Below the pieces are notes generated by a model. That model saw nothing but the letters and a program-made list of their open reading frames with translations. It ran no database searches and was not told the origin of the DNA. This document shows, piece after piece, positions 25,060 to 38,142 of a DNA stretch of 64,000 nt. Each line of letters opens with the position of its first letter. Position 1 is the first letter of the stretch. The DNA is from Druceiella hillmani (Eukaryota; Arthropoda; Insecta; Lepidoptera; Hepialidae): positions 6,766,501 to 6,830,500 of the forward strand of contig JAYKKI010000006.1 in the NCBI GenBank assembly GCA_039881145.1, read 5' to 3'. The translations under genes were made by a program, and so were the position numbers.

Positions 25060-25305
25060 TTACTTAACACTTTAGTCAAGTGTTATGTACATAATGGCAT
25101 CTTTAATTAATTACGTATTCTGTCTGAATTCAATCCTCCATTACGGCAATGTTGCTGACCGGATATAGTGCCGTCAATAACCAGGCGTGAATAATGAAAC
25201 GGAAATAGCGCTCATACGCTGCGTTTGTTTACATCTAGCCGTTTTCTGTCGTAGCAGACGATACGCAGGCAGAATCAATTCAGAAGTATTCCAATCTGGA
25301 CTTTT
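25060..25305 (+). other. E0 conserved core, copy 2
   Basis: The match to 1385-1625 includes gttatgtacataatgg, cggcaatgttgctgaccgga, aataaccaggcgtgaataatg and caggcagaatcaatt. An open frame of 76 codons covers part of it, but copy 1 has a stop and a frameshift in the same frame, so coding is unlikely. Confidence 0.6.
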
Positions 25306-26324
25306 ATTTTATTTTCTTCACATTTCAATTGATTTCCGCTATTTTGTAGAAAATGTTCGTATTTTGCTGAAAGATTCTAGCACTTTTATTGTATCGGTAA
25401 GTGAATATGTTATGTAACAATGAGATGAAGAAAAAGGTGAAATCTTGAATGGAAACTGATTTGGTTATTACGGATTCAAAAAAGTTTATGGAGAAAATAA
25501 AATTTATAGCAAATACATCCTATTTCCATAGCTTTTGTATAGATCAGTGCAGATTCGTTAAGCAAAGTTTTATAATTATACCGAAAGACTGTTATTTTAC
25601 TCTTTCCTGCCTAATTTCAAAACTTTTGACGGTATTTAGTCAGCGTGATATTCTTATTTTGCACTATAGAGGAAATGAAAGAAGGTGAACAGTTCTTATT
25701 AGAATCTTAATTAAAATACGCTCGCGTATAGAGATCGGTGAAGACAACAAGTTTCAGATCTCGTACAAGTAACGAAAAAAAAAGTTAGATCGTCAGCACG
25801 AATATAAAAATATAAATAAAATATATGATGAGAATCTCTTCATTATGTGGTAAGTTAGAACTCCAACTCAGAACCTTGGAATATCTTGGGGCCCCAAGTG
25901 ACAAATAAGCAGCAATATCCAGTTTATACACGTTCAGCGATATTTTATACAACTTTATAAATATTATATGTGTTTTGTCAGGAATATGGTATCAAAATTT
26001 GTGTAAAATTTAATTTTTATAATTTGCTTTGGTCTTCTTTGATATTTGGCGAGAAATTACATTTTTGGTAGAGTTGATAATTATTAAAAAAAAAATTGTC
26101 TACATTTTTTTTCTTTTCTAAATCCATTATCAGTTAGCACTCTCCATTTCATCCGTAACTAAAACAATCGCGGAGTATTCTAGACAAGTATATTTAGGTT
26201 TACCATATTTTCAAGATATTCTCACGATTTTTGATACGAGAAAATAAGTATTCATTCTGTTTTCCCATAATTTTGTCCTCCTTTTGCATGTAAAGAGTGA
26301 TATTTTTAATATTTCTGGTAAGGG

Positions 26325-26737
<413 letters not shown>

Positions 26738-27054
26738 TATATATTAAAATAAACCCTTGTTTTAAAATCATTCACATATTTAAATTTTAATACATAGTTA
26801 ATAGACATTCTCTTATCTTACAATGAACATAAGCTTATTATTATCTACGTCTCTTATGCATTTGTTTTTTTTTAATAAATGTTTATTACTATATGTTAAT
26901 TTTAATATTGCAAAATATTTTAGTATCTGTAAGTTATTTTTATACCATTTTAGTGATTTTGGTGAATACTAGCTATGATATTGTGAAATAAGCGTATATC
27001 AGCTTAACTTCTTTAAAGGGTAACAGTATGTTTCATGGCACGAAGAAGCACTCC

Positions 27055-27245
27055 TTAATTTATAAAACGAGAAACATAAATAACGAAAGCTTTTACCGTC
27101 TCCATGTAGCTGGTTGTTACGACCGCAACTTTGTCAGTTAAGCAGACAGAAAATTGTTATCCCAAGTTAATACCTAGAAAGCTCTCTGTCAAATTGGTGA
27201 GTGAAGTACTCGTAATGAGCTTCACGTATAGACTTGTTGAGTTAT
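27055..27245 (+). other. E1 element, copy 3
   Basis: It is nearly identical to copy 2 over about 180 bp, including gcttcacgtatagacttgttg. This is a higher match than seen in the neighbouring bases of the same units, which suggests the element is held by selection or by gene conversion. Confidence 0.7.
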
Positions 27246-27810
27246 ATTTTTGAGATACTCCGTATTAAAAATGGCTGTCATTTATGAAAGGAGAATAAAT
27301 CACTTATTCAATATTACGTAAATATTTTCCAAGAATACAATTTGTCGGCTCTGTAAGTATTTTTATTGCTTCTCACTAAGATGCTTAACATGTAGCTATA
27401 TATCAAGGTTGAGCAAGTATTTTATTAAGAGAATTCAAGAAATTAAAAAACAGAAAATAAAATAATTCGCATATTTGATTAAAGTTCACTGGGTAATGCA
27501 ATAGTTTGGTTGGGTCAATTGGGATTTTTTAAAATTTTAATGAGAGTCCTCTATTTGATTTTATAGTTCCATTTTTTCCAAAATATGAATGTGTTAGCTA
27601 TTGTATACTTCGAAGCTGTAAAATTATCATGCATAAGTAATATTATTTCTCACCATGTTAATCTATAAATATGTCATTTAGTATATTCTTCAAAGATGTA
27701 ATAAATATATATTTTATAATATAAGTTATTTTTGCAGTTGGTTTGAGTAACATGTATCGAGTTCCTGTGAACTTTTTACATTCCCAACTACAAGTTATGA
27801 GTTGGTAAAC

Positions 27811-28604
27811 TATTACTGTGTAGTGGAATCTACTTAGCTTTGATACTTTTCCTTTTAATTTGTTTGCATAAACTACAGCTACTGAATAATAATTATGAAC
27901 TATTACTGTGTAGTGGAATCTACTTAGCTTTGATAATTTTCCTTTTAATTTGTTTGCATAAACTACAGCTACTGAATAATAATTATGAACTATTACTGTG
28001 TAGTTGAATCTACTTAGCTTTGATAATTTTCATTTTAATTTCTTTGCATAAACTACAGCTACTGAATAATAATTATGACCTATTATTATGTAGTGGAATC
28101 TACTTAGCTTTGATAATTTTCCTTTTAATTTCTTTGCATAAACTACAGCTACTGAATAATAATTATGAACTATTACTGTGTAGTGGAATCTACTTAGCTT
28201 TGATAATTTTCCTTTTAATTTCTTTGCATAAACTACAGCTACTGAATAATAATTATGAACTATTACTGTGTAGTGGAATCTACTTAGCTTTGATACTTTT
28301 CCTTTTAATTTCTTTGCATAAACTACAGCTACTGAATAATAATTATGAACTATTACTGTGTAGTGGAATATACTTAGTTTTGATAATTTTCCCATTAATT
28401 TCTTTGCATAAACTACAGCTATTGAATAATAATTATGAACTATTACTGTGTAGTGGAATCTACTTAGCTTTGATACTTTTCCTTTTAATTTGTTTGCATA
28501 AACTACAGCTACTGAATAATAATTATGAACTATTACTGTGTAGTGGAATCTACTTAGCTTTGATAATTTTCCTTTTAATTTCTTTGCATAAACTACAGCT
28601 ACTG
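27811..28604. repeat. 90-bp tandem array, 8.8 copies
   Basis: Repeats start at 27811, 27901, 27991, 28081, 28171, 28261, 28351, 28441 and 28531. Each reads tattactgtgtagtggaatc, tacttagctttgat and a cataaactacagctactg segment, with only scattered single-base changes. Because 90 is a multiple of 3, both strands give long open frames. The plus frame (30 residues per repeat, rich in L, I, N, Y) has no in-frame ATG start and is broken by a TGA in the third repeat. I therefore do not call it a gene. High identity implies recent expansion. Confidence 0.95.
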
Positions 28605-28626
28605 TTAATTATTTCCGAATTCATTA

Positions 28627-28671
28627 TTTCTGAATATCTGAAACGTATTCAACGTTTCAGATATTCAGAAA
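28627..28671. repeat. Perfect 20-bp inverted repeat with 5-nt loop
   Basis: The arm tttctgaatatctgaaacgt, loop attca, and the exact complement end the 90-bp array. A hairpin in DNA or RNA is possible. It may mark the breakpoint where the array joined unit 3. Confidence 0.9.
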
Positions 28672-29807
28672 AAGTAATTTAGCTGGTAGGGGTTGGAAAT
28701 ACGTAACTCTAACAAAAATGAACATTTTAATAATTCATAAACGTATCCCTGTATCAATAAAGTGTGTATGACATAAACCCATAGTTTAGAAAGATCTATT
28801 CAATGAAACCCTAGATAAAGGGGTATGCGAAAAATAATTCTTATACACTTCACTTGTTATGCCTTACACAACGAGATAAGTGAAAATAAAATTGAACCCC
28901 ACTTTACAAGTTATCCCTTCCGTGGGTAACCACCCCTACAAATTTTTTTAGATATAAAATTTTTGACAGTCGGTCTATTAGAAATACAAGGTTTTCTAGT
29001 TGGTCTACGGAACACTATAAACCGTGTTATTGTATCTATAGTCAATTTTTATTTCAACACAGAACACATTCTTTTTTCAGAAATTATTTAATGTACGGAC
29101 TTGCTCATATTTGAGGTATTTAATCCAAACATGGATTTGGTAAATATTTATCATTTGTCAATATTTTGCTATATGTAATCGAATAAAATGTAATTTTTTG
29201 TGTAGATATTTTTAATTATTAGATGAAAATCAAATCGACAAATATTAAAATACCAATTTACTAGCTTTCTGCATTTGGCGGCATTTGGTTCAAATCTAAT
29301 TAAATGTTTACATTTTTGTTGTTCTTCTTTATCTAATTACCACTTCCCCTCATAAGTTTATAATTTTTTAAGGTTAATGACCTACGATTGGTTTCCTCAA
29401 ACATGATTTTATTCTGAATATTATGACTAAACAGACAAAGTCAGTTTTAGAATTATATCACTTTCAATGTACAGAAATGATAAAAACAATATATATCAGC
29501 TTCAATTGGCATATCATTCACCTTTAAATTCAAAGTGGTATTTAAAGCAACCCTTGATTCTACTTCGCATCCTGGTCTAATTAACTAAAAGAATAATAGA
29601 ATTATATTAGAATATTTAAATCTGAAATTAAGGGTTGAACATAGACCTAAATGAGTTACGACTTCATGACAATGTTATATACCACTAGAATAACAGGAAT
29701 TACAGAATTCACGAGTACGCTTTGTTTGAATACTAACTACCTAGTAATTAGCATATACGCGCAAATAGTCATAAACAAAAGCAGAAGGGTTTTCATGAGA
29801 CAGTTTA

Positions 29808-29895
29808 ATTAAAGTGAGCTTAATTTTATCGGTGGCTGCGACAACAGTGGCAGTTGGTCGGAGCTTTTTTGAGAATGCCTGTTAATTAGCGAAGT
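29808..29895 (+). other. E3 element, copy 3
   Basis: The text agtttaattaaagtgagctt, aattttatcggtggctgcgac and gtcggagcttttttgagaa aligns with E3 of units 1 and 2, with more substitutions. The following sequence (gttggctggttcg) continues the match weakly. Confidence 0.6.
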
Positions 29896-30019
29896 TTTAC
29901 GACATGGTTTTATTCTGGTCCTCCCGTTGGCTGGTTCGTTTTTTATTAAGTTAAATGTCACAATGTGTTAGTGTTTTCACAAAAGGTTGGTATGGTTTGT
30001 TTCCGTGTTTTGTTTTTTG

Positions 30020-31740
30020 GCAGATTGATCCAGTTATAATACAAAAAATCGATATGAGTTACTTTTCACAACATTTTTATGCTCGGAATATTTTGATTGA
30101 GTACTCTGTTGCGTAAAGAATTTTGTCGATATCTTTATACAGAAATATTTTGTGTTCCAAAAGAGAAAAAAACAATTTATGTTCCTGAGATTTTGGCAAA
30201 GACCTAAAAATTTTGGTAAGACCAATTTGAATTTTTGAAAAATAGACCTATGGTTAGTACCATATAACCTTTCAAGTAGACTAAACTCTTATTCAATGTT
30301 GAAGCAACTTTGTGAGTATGATAGATGGTCAAGTCTGGAGCTTTACATATTGAAACCTTACTTGCTTAATGACTAGAAATATATAAACTAGGACTATTGT
30401 CGACTAGCCGACTACCCGACTAACTAATCAGCTGAAAAGCTATTGACCATCGACTAATCGGCTGATCGGTGAGAATGACTTCAATACCGTTAGTATATCA
30501 CCGAAAGTCACAAAAATGATTAAAAATTACATTAATTTGTGTTATTTTACGAGAGTACAAAGTACGAATTACGAACACTTCATCTATATAAATAGATCTG
30601 GATTGATTATCATGTCATTATATAACGAAACTCGTTAATATTTAATTATAAATATTTGTTGCCTTCATATCGATTATAAGATACATTTTATTTAAATAGT
30701 TTAAAAAAAATTCAATGGGAAAAACTAAGCCAAAATAAATGAAAAATCATAAATTAAAGAATAAATAGTACGCTAAACAAGTCTGTGAATAATAGAGCAA
30801 TTTCCAATAAAGTAAAAGTGCTTACCACCGAATCATACCACCGTATCATTACCAAGAAATAAGTTAATGACCTTAAATAGGCCAAAAAGATAATATAAAA
30901 AAAGCATGTTTTAGATAAAAATCTAAAACATGTTTTTAGATTTCATAGAAATGAAAATTTTTAATGACAAACCAAAATAATATTTATTTTTAATCCAACT
31001 CCAATTCATATTTTTACATTCAATGCCAATTCGTCGTTCATATAAATACTGTACATGTTCGATAAAATGTAGCTCATATTATATTTTCACTTCCGTGGTA
31101 GTAATTTTCTGCATGTAGCTATAGTATATTTCTTCTACTTTATACATAACTAAAAATAAATTTATATTATCAACGATAATTAATTAAAAAAAAGGAAAAT
31201 TGCTTTTAGTGAAAGAGAGATGGCGCTGGAGTAGTGTGACGCACCACATTACAAATTACATACAAAATAATTTCGTGTGTAGTATATAAAGTAGTTTCGT
31301 AAACAGTTCATCAATATAGTTATTTATGAGAGGTAGAGAGTGTAAGCACAGATCCCTTGAAAATTAAAGCGAGCTAGTATTTAGTATATATATTATATAG
31401 TACTAGTATTTAGTATACTAGTATTTAGCATATATATTATATAGATAGCATTTTTGCGGCGCTGACTCATCAGTTTGCCCTTGTGTCACAAAAGCGACTA
31501 GTTCTTAACTCCTTCAAATTGAGAAATAAGTAAGCTTATTGAGAAATTTTGGTCATAATATTCTTCACTATATAGTATAAAACAAAATCTCTGTCTACCT
31601 CTCTCTCTGTCAGAACGCGATAATCTCAAAAACTATTGCACGGATTTTCATGCGGTTCACCAACAGAGAGATTATTTGTATTATTTTTTATTTGTATTAT
31701 TGATGAAGTTTTCGAAAAAATAACGTTATCTGAAAACTTG
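30020..31740. other. AT-rich stretch without a gene
   Basis: It contains a low-complexity cgactaatcggctg patch near 30395-30470, a 12-bp inverted repeat catgttttagat...atctaaaacatg (30905-30932), an agatggcgctgg retroposon-like tail near 31215, and direct repeats of tagtatttagtatatatatt near 31375-31440. The text tcagaacgcgataatctcaaaaactattgcacggat (31610-31650, in part) looks like the degenerate end of a retroposon also seen near 4380, 49500 and 61160. No coding region is supported. Confidence 0.5.
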
Positions 31741-31744
31741 ACTG

Positions 31745-32105
31745 GTATGGGTAGTGTGAACCGTTTGAATATTAAAGATCGCGTATTTGTTTTGGATGAT
31801 AGTGTTTTCTGACATTATTTTTTATACGGCTAGCATTTTGAATGACAAAAAAAAGGGCTGCTATGAGCTGTACAAACCGTTAGAATATCGGAGCTCGCAT
31901 ATTTATTTTGTATGATAGTGTTGTCTGTAATTTTTATATTTTTGTAGCGGTTAGCATTTTGAATGACAAAAAAAGATAAAGAGCTGCTATGAGCTCTACA
32001 AACCGTTAGAATATCGGAGGTCGCATATTTGTTTTGTATGATAGTGTTGTCTGTAATTTTTATATTTTTGTAGCGGGTAGCATTTGGAATGACAAAAAAT
32101 AATGT
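31745..32105. repeat. Tandem repeat of about 123 bp, 2.8 copies
   Basis: The agcattttgaatgacaaaaa motif recurs at 31832, 31953 and 32079, with gttagaatatcgga and tgtatgatagtgttgtctg between. The 98-codon minus-strand frame over it arises from the repetition. Confidence 0.85.
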
Positions 32106-33105
32106 ACAGGGCCAGACTATAAACATTGCTGGAATTTATTTCAGTGTTCAATATTTTTCATAACGAAAAATTTTACGTTTCTCTGTCATATTTGATATCA
32201 AAATATAATATATTTGTTTTAGCACTTAATACGGCGGAAGTAATAAATCTTGTATATAAAGAGATAATTTAGGTTTGTCTATAAAAATACGTCTTTTGAT
32301 TGTTAATTCTCTTAGCATTTATTTTGTAATTCTTATTATGATACATGTCATTAAAATTTGTAGTTAATATTTAGTACTCATTATGTTATTGTATGAATAA
32401 AAAGGTTCAAAAAACTACACGTCAGTCGTGTTTTGAACTAACCTACAAGCTCTATACAACAGTCCGATAGATACACTTATTACTTCATTACGCGAGACGA
32501 ATGCTACTCCAAAGGTGTAGAAATGATGTACGTTTCGTATAAATTGGCCGATCTACAGCGATAAATACGGATTAAAGCGGGAAAAATTCATATATCTGAG
32601 AATTTTCATTTCGATCGCCTACTCGCGCGAAGCTGGGCCAATACAGTCTACAAATACAAAAAAAACAGCTTTATGAAAAGCATAATAATGATTCTCGAAT
32701 AAAAGTAAAAATACTTTTTTACTTAAACGGATAAAAACAAAAACGTGATTTTGTTATTCAGAGTATTGTTAAAATACATTTGTTATGTAACGTGGTTGGT
32801 AACATGAAAACCGTTGTTGAAACTAAAAGTGAATATCCCGCATTTTTATTTTTACACTATTAATAATAATTTAATAGTGAATATGTTTTATTTGTCTTAT
32901 TTAAATATCAAAATAATATAATAAGCTTACATTAATTAATTATAACTAATAATCACACAAAAATCAATGAAAAATATAATCAGATCTGCCGGTCATCTTT
33001 CTAATAAAAGTTGTTTCAGGACGGAATTCAGATTTGAAATATTAATAAATAAATTATTCTATTTCTAATATTTTAATTACAGTAAACAAAAGTACGATTG
33101 TGGGG
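32106..33105. other. AT-rich stretch with no recognised feature
   Basis: I see only scattered simple sequence and short AT runs. A slightly GC-richer patch at 32440-32640 (acgcgagacgaatgc, cgcctactcgcgcgaagctg) shows no open frame or signal worth calling. Confidence 0.4.
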
Positions 33106-33109
33106 GTTT

Positions 33110-33470
33110 TATGTAGGAAACCTTACACCATCAAGATGTCTCCAATCACGGCGAAGCACTCCTAAAAGCGTAAATGCGAATTTGCAATGACGCGCTGCAG
33201 AACGTCGGCACTAACTTTTTCCATTTTTCAATTGATCGCACAGATCTATTTTGGTGCACATCCTGATACTCTGAACTTCGCTGCCCACAACTTGATTAAC
33301 TAAACACTGGGACCATCGTTTAAACGCCAGATTTCAAAATGATTACAAAACTTGCATCGTGCCTCACTAACAGAAAAACCGTTGCAGAAATATGCTTCCA
33401 CAGCATAAGCGCGATGTGGGATGTGGACCATTGCGACACGGTGACTAAAAATCCATACCTCCCTTTCCGC
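33110..33470 (-). pseudogene. Relic of a mariner-type transposase with its centre deleted
   Basis: On the minus strand, fragments read HIPHRAYAVEAYFCNGFSVS, then EARCKFCNHFEIWR, then LIKLWAAKFRVSG (about 33460 to 33250). This resembles the N-terminal helix-turn-helix region of a large insect mariner-like family (AV-x-F-x-NN-SV...FN-x-RN...LW-x-x-FR-TG). A second block, VLQRVIANSHLRF (about 33210 to 33160), resembles the end of the same family. The catalytic middle is missing, as in internally deleted non-autonomous elements. Stops interrupt both pieces. Terminal repeats were not identified. Confidence 0.5.
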
Positions 33471-33869
33471 TAGCTCCGTTGCGTGCCGAGATATTTGAGT
33501 TTAAAGTTTGAATTCAGCGCTGAAACACCTTTAGAAAAAAAGATAAGAAATTAAAATGTTTAAAAGTCCTTAACAGCAGGGAGCAGATAGAGGGGACAAG
33601 AAGATTTGTGCAATACAAGAACGAGAAAAGTCACTGTCATAGTCTCACGGCTTCTACAATTTGAGACCTACGTTCATGAAATTTTGCAAATAGATGCTTC
33701 ATTCGTCAAATTACAGAGTTACATTAAAATTATGACATTATAGAGAACAAATTTGGAGATTTTTTATTCCCGTCATTGGATAGATCTCGTCAAATAAATT
33801 GGACGGTTTGTTTACCATTTTGTATTTTAAGCCTTGTTTTGCAAATATTTGCTCTTTATCCTCTAATTT

Positions 33870-33873
<4 letters not shown>

Positions 33874-33924
<51 letters not shown>
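33874..33924. repeat. (TA)n tract left of the mariner
   Basis: About 50 bp of TA. Together with 35223-35349 it shows that the mariner went into a TA microsatellite, in keeping with the TA target of this superfamily. Confidence 0.97.
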
Positions 33925-35350
<1,426 letters not shown>

Positions 35351-35374
35351 GACAATAACATTAATTAAGAGCAA

Positions 35375-35575
35375 ATAGAGTCGAGAATTCGTGGTGTTCT
35401 CAGCGTGCCAGTGCGCTTGCCCGCCTGCTCATTCCTGTCCGTCCATACGGACGATCTGTCAAATGTCGACTGACCGTCGCTCGTCGCTTCACACCGCACG
35501 CTGATTGTCCCCGAACGCAGGGAAATTCGTAACTATCTTGTTCACGATCGACTGCTCTTGACGTTTCTTAACTCC
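35375..35575. other. GC-rich, CpG-containing island 1
   Basis: About 200 bp with roughly half G+C lie between a (TA)n tract and an (AC)n/(TA)n tract. It contains many CG dinucleotides (ccgtccatacggacgatc, gtcgctcgtcgcttcac, cgaacgcag). A plus-strand frame is open for about 45 codons, rich in R, but has no convincing start or domain. It could be a promoter, an exon, or a piece of a GC-rich mobile element. Only the composition is certain. Confidence 0.4.
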
Positions 35576-35643
35576 AACACACACAAACACACACACACAC
35601 ACACATTTATATGTATATATATATAAATATATATATATATATA
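35576..35643. repeat. (AC)n and (TA)n compound microsatellite
   Basis: About 30 bp of AC, then about 35 bp of TA. Confidence 0.95.
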
Positions 35644-36055
35644 GTCTTACATTACTGACGGTGATATTTTTTATTTATACGAAAAATTAACGTATGTGCA
35701 CTAACTTGTGTAGTTTTAAAGTATACACATATCAAGTTACACCAGTGAACTCTGTCAGTCTGTATAGATCTTAGATACGATTTGAATGAAAAATATTAAC
35801 AGGAATAATAAATATATTTTTTAATTTGTTTAGGTAATGAAATAATAGACTGTTGCCTGTCAAAGTCAAGTCAGACTCAAGTAGTTCTGAGGTCCGTTAA
35901 AAATTTCTGATGAAGCCAGAAATTGTTTCTTGTTTGTATTTTAGAAACTGACGAATCGACTGAGCTAAAAAGTAAAATGATTGAGTATATTCGAAAAATT
36001 ATAAAAAAATGATACTTAAAAATCATATAATTTTGAATAGAATTCGCATTGTGAA

Positions 36056-36160
36056 AGTTTCGTACACATTTAGGCACTTTTAAACATTTAATGGTACGTA
36101 GTATTCTATTAAACCATTCACTAATATTAAATTTTTCACAATTTAAATATATTGCCTATT
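36056..36160. repeat. Direct repeat, left copy (gtttcgtacacatttag...)
   Basis: The string gtttcgtacacatttag, then taaacatttaatggta and attaaac, recurs at 39748-39850 with about 80% identity. The two copies bracket the promoter-like island and the palindrome. They are most likely fragments of one interspersed repeat family. Confidence 0.6.
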
Positions 36161-36669
36161 TTATCTGTCACAGGTGTAAACACAATGTGCATATTAAAAA
36201 AATATAAGATAATCATTACAGAATTTTTCTAATCTTAGAAAAAATTATATTTGACTTACCTTCTTCTCAATTTCTATGCAAAAATTAAAAAAAAGTGCAA
36301 AATATGTTGATTTTCAAAACTTATAACTTTGCCAAATTTCAAGTTTCCATGTTGCATAGTGTCTGAGAAAATCAGTTGTGACAGACGGATTGACAGGTAA
36401 TCATTTGAGTGGTTTTATAAGGATTTAGTTTCTCAGTTTCAGATAAAGAACCATAAAATGAAGGATAAAAACTGTTACTTTCAGAAAAAAACTTGGGGAG
36501 TATATTTGAAAAAAAAAATTATACTCATATTAAATTCAAGAACACATAGTTATCAAAAATATTTGTGGTTTTTCTGAAGTTTAGAACTTTCTTATCATTT
36601 ATATAATGTAATAAATTTTATCATGCGGACACTTGGGTGTTTAATAAACCATTTTTACAAAACTTTTGA

Positions 36670-37000
36670 TTTGTCATATAATAGAATATCAATAAACTTT
36701 ACACTTTCGAGCTTTATCACATAACAGAATATTAATAACATTTATAACGTTTTTGAGTCTTATTACTTAACAGAATATCAACAACATTTAAAACGCGTTT
36801 GAGTCTTATCATATGGTAGAATATCAATAACTTTATAACGCTTTCTAGCTTTATCACATAACAGAATATTAATAACATTTATAACGATTTTGAGCCTCAT
36901 CACATAACAGAACATGAATAACATTCATAAGGCTTTTGAGCCTTATCATATGACAAAATATCAACAAAATTCATAACGCTTTCGAATCTTATCAATTCAA
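36670..37000. repeat. 46-bp minisatellite, about 7 copies
   Basis: The motif cttatcacataacagaatat, then caataacatttataacg and tttgag, recurs with starts near 36683, 36726, 36772, 36818, 36863, 36909 and 36956. It begins about 140 bp beyond the predicted minus-strand splice donor, inside what would be its intron. Confidence 0.85.
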
Positions 37001-37145
37001 AAGAAAATGTTTTGAAAATTTATGATGAAAGCATTAACGACGCTATTTGTACATTAACGATAAACCTAAAGTGACTTTTCTTTACGTTTAAAAGTGAAAA
37101 AGAGCTAAAAATCTCTTTGCCAAATAACAAAGAAACAATACTCAC

Positions 37146-37255
37146 CTGAGCCTTGGTTTCGCCGCAAAAACACAATTCTCAAAATAAGACATGAAAAATA
37201 AAACCCCCATTTGCATGTAGGACACAAAGCTAATAACGGAGAGCTCGTCGGCAGC
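37146..37255 (-). other. Predicted minus-strand first exon ending in a consensus splice donor
   Basis: Read on the minus strand, ggctCAG at 37148-37146 is followed by GTGAGTA (37145-37139), a textbook 5' splice site. Upstream is a GC-rich island with a TATA-like ttatatacc (37276-37284), which would place the start of transcription near 37250. The third ATG of the exon opens a frame beginning MSYFENCVFAAKPRL that runs into the donor. Two earlier ATGs start a short upstream frame, so either a weakly translated mRNA or a long non-coding RNA would fit. The octamer ATGCAAAT (37216-37209), a POU-factor site, lies in the exon. If real, much of the left half of the window would be its first intron. 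The downstream exons were not found. Confidence 0.4.
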
Positions 37256-37500
37256 GACCCAAAGCTCGCGTAAAGGTATATAACGGAGGCGAAGTGCCGG
37301 AAGTAACGGACGGATCGGAGGCAGCCCCGCGGTCGTTTCCGCCGACTGTTTGCGACCGGAAGTTGAACACTAGCGCCGGAAGTAGAAGCGCGGTGGAATG
37401 CCGTAACGCACCGCCTTTGTGCAAATCTCGCGACTTGTATTCGTTTAGGCTTTGATTTAACGCCGTCTGGCGTCGGTAATGCGTTTGGGAAATTATGTTA
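37225..37500. promoter_or_regulatory. GC-rich, CpG-containing promoter-like island with three ETS boxes
   Basis: About 275 bp with far higher G+C and CpG than the rest of the window. CCGGAAGT, the full ETS/GABP consensus, occurs three times in the same orientation (37297-37304, 37356-37363, 37376-37383). From known biology, clustered sites of this kind mark promoters, often bidirectional ones. A string readable as TATATAA on the plus strand and TTATATA on the minus strand lies at 37276-37286. The minus-strand donor at 37145 and a plus-strand coding exon candidate at 40546 suggest a divergent promoter. Transcription is not demonstrated. Confidence 0.5.
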
Positions 37501-37799
37501 GAAAATGTAGGTTTCCCTGGAAAATTGGGTCATAGCGTCGCTGCTTTGGTTAGTAATAAAACATCGGAGGTATTTGTGTGTTTCGTATTTTGTTCTAGAT
37601 TCTTTGTTATCGTTGCTTTTTTTATTTTATTTTATGTATAAATGAAGTTAGTGTAGTTATGCGTTGACATTTGAAATAAACCATTATTAAAGTACTATTT
37701 AATATATTATTTACACATCAACGGTTTTTTTGTTGTTGAGATTGTATAATTAAATTATTATTTATCATATTAGAAATATTGTGCCGTAAATATGTTTGA

Positions 37800-38130
37800 G
37801 GTATGACTTTTTTAGAACCGCCTGCCAAGCGGTAAGGAGAGTAAATCTGTCTAAAATATTCGTTCGTATGCTTGGGTCTTTACCCGTGTTTAATCTGAAC
37901 GGTTTGACCGATTTTCGTGTTTATATGTGGTTGGTTTCAAGAGCACCCCAAAGTGTATGACGCTGTTGAGATTTCAGCATGGCAGATATGCGATCAGGTA
38001 CAAAGCGGCAGCGCCCCTGTGTATGCGGAGTATGCGATCAGGTACAATGCGGCAGCGCTACTGTGCAGTGGTCTGCGAATTGTGCAAAGCCTAAGTAAAG
38101 CGAATATATTCCTCGAATGGGCATATACAT
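37800..38130 (+). repeat. Moderately GC-rich block with a 52-bp internal duplication
   Basis: The text atgcgatcaggtacaaagcg, gcagcgcccctgtg is repeated at once as atgcgatcaggtacaatgcg, gcagcgctactgtg (about 37987-38075). An upstream part with gaccgattttcgtgttta and ttcaagagcacccc has the look of a retroposon. A 73-codon open frame covers it, but I see no domain. Confidence 0.4.
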
Positions 38131-38142
38131 GTAACTAAAGAC

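Larger units (their letters stand above)
23985..26300 (+). repeat. P segment, copy 2
   Basis: This is a direct copy of 1-2780, offset by about 23.98 kb. Matching starts at tgttactaaaatcgatgtattaatatt and runs through the hormone-like gttgacacg motif, E0, and the cccaagtgacaaataagcagc block near 25895. It has an insert near 24300-24890 containing a GA tract, and lacks 500-1380 of copy 1. No intact gene is seen. Confidence 0.75.
26790..30020 (+). repeat. Q segment, unit 3 (shortened, about 3.2 kb)
   Basis: The left landmark cgtctcttatgcatttg, E1, the ctctgtaagtatttttattgctt motif and, at the far right, an E3-like element are present. E4, E2 and the 154-bp array are missing. In their place are a 90-bp tandem array and about 1.1 kb of AT-rich DNA without recognisable features (28690-29800). 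Confidence 0.7.

Noticed and set aside
28020..28682. 220-residue open frame of 30-residue repeats, membrane-protein-like
   Set aside because: It begins at TTG, not ATG, upstream is TGA, and the frame is a by-product of a 90-bp tandem repeat. The opposite strand is equally open.
37230..37424. 64-codon minus-strand frame through the CpG island
   Set aside because: It starts at a non-ATG codon, lies upstream of the predicted TATA motif, and is explained by GC-rich composition.
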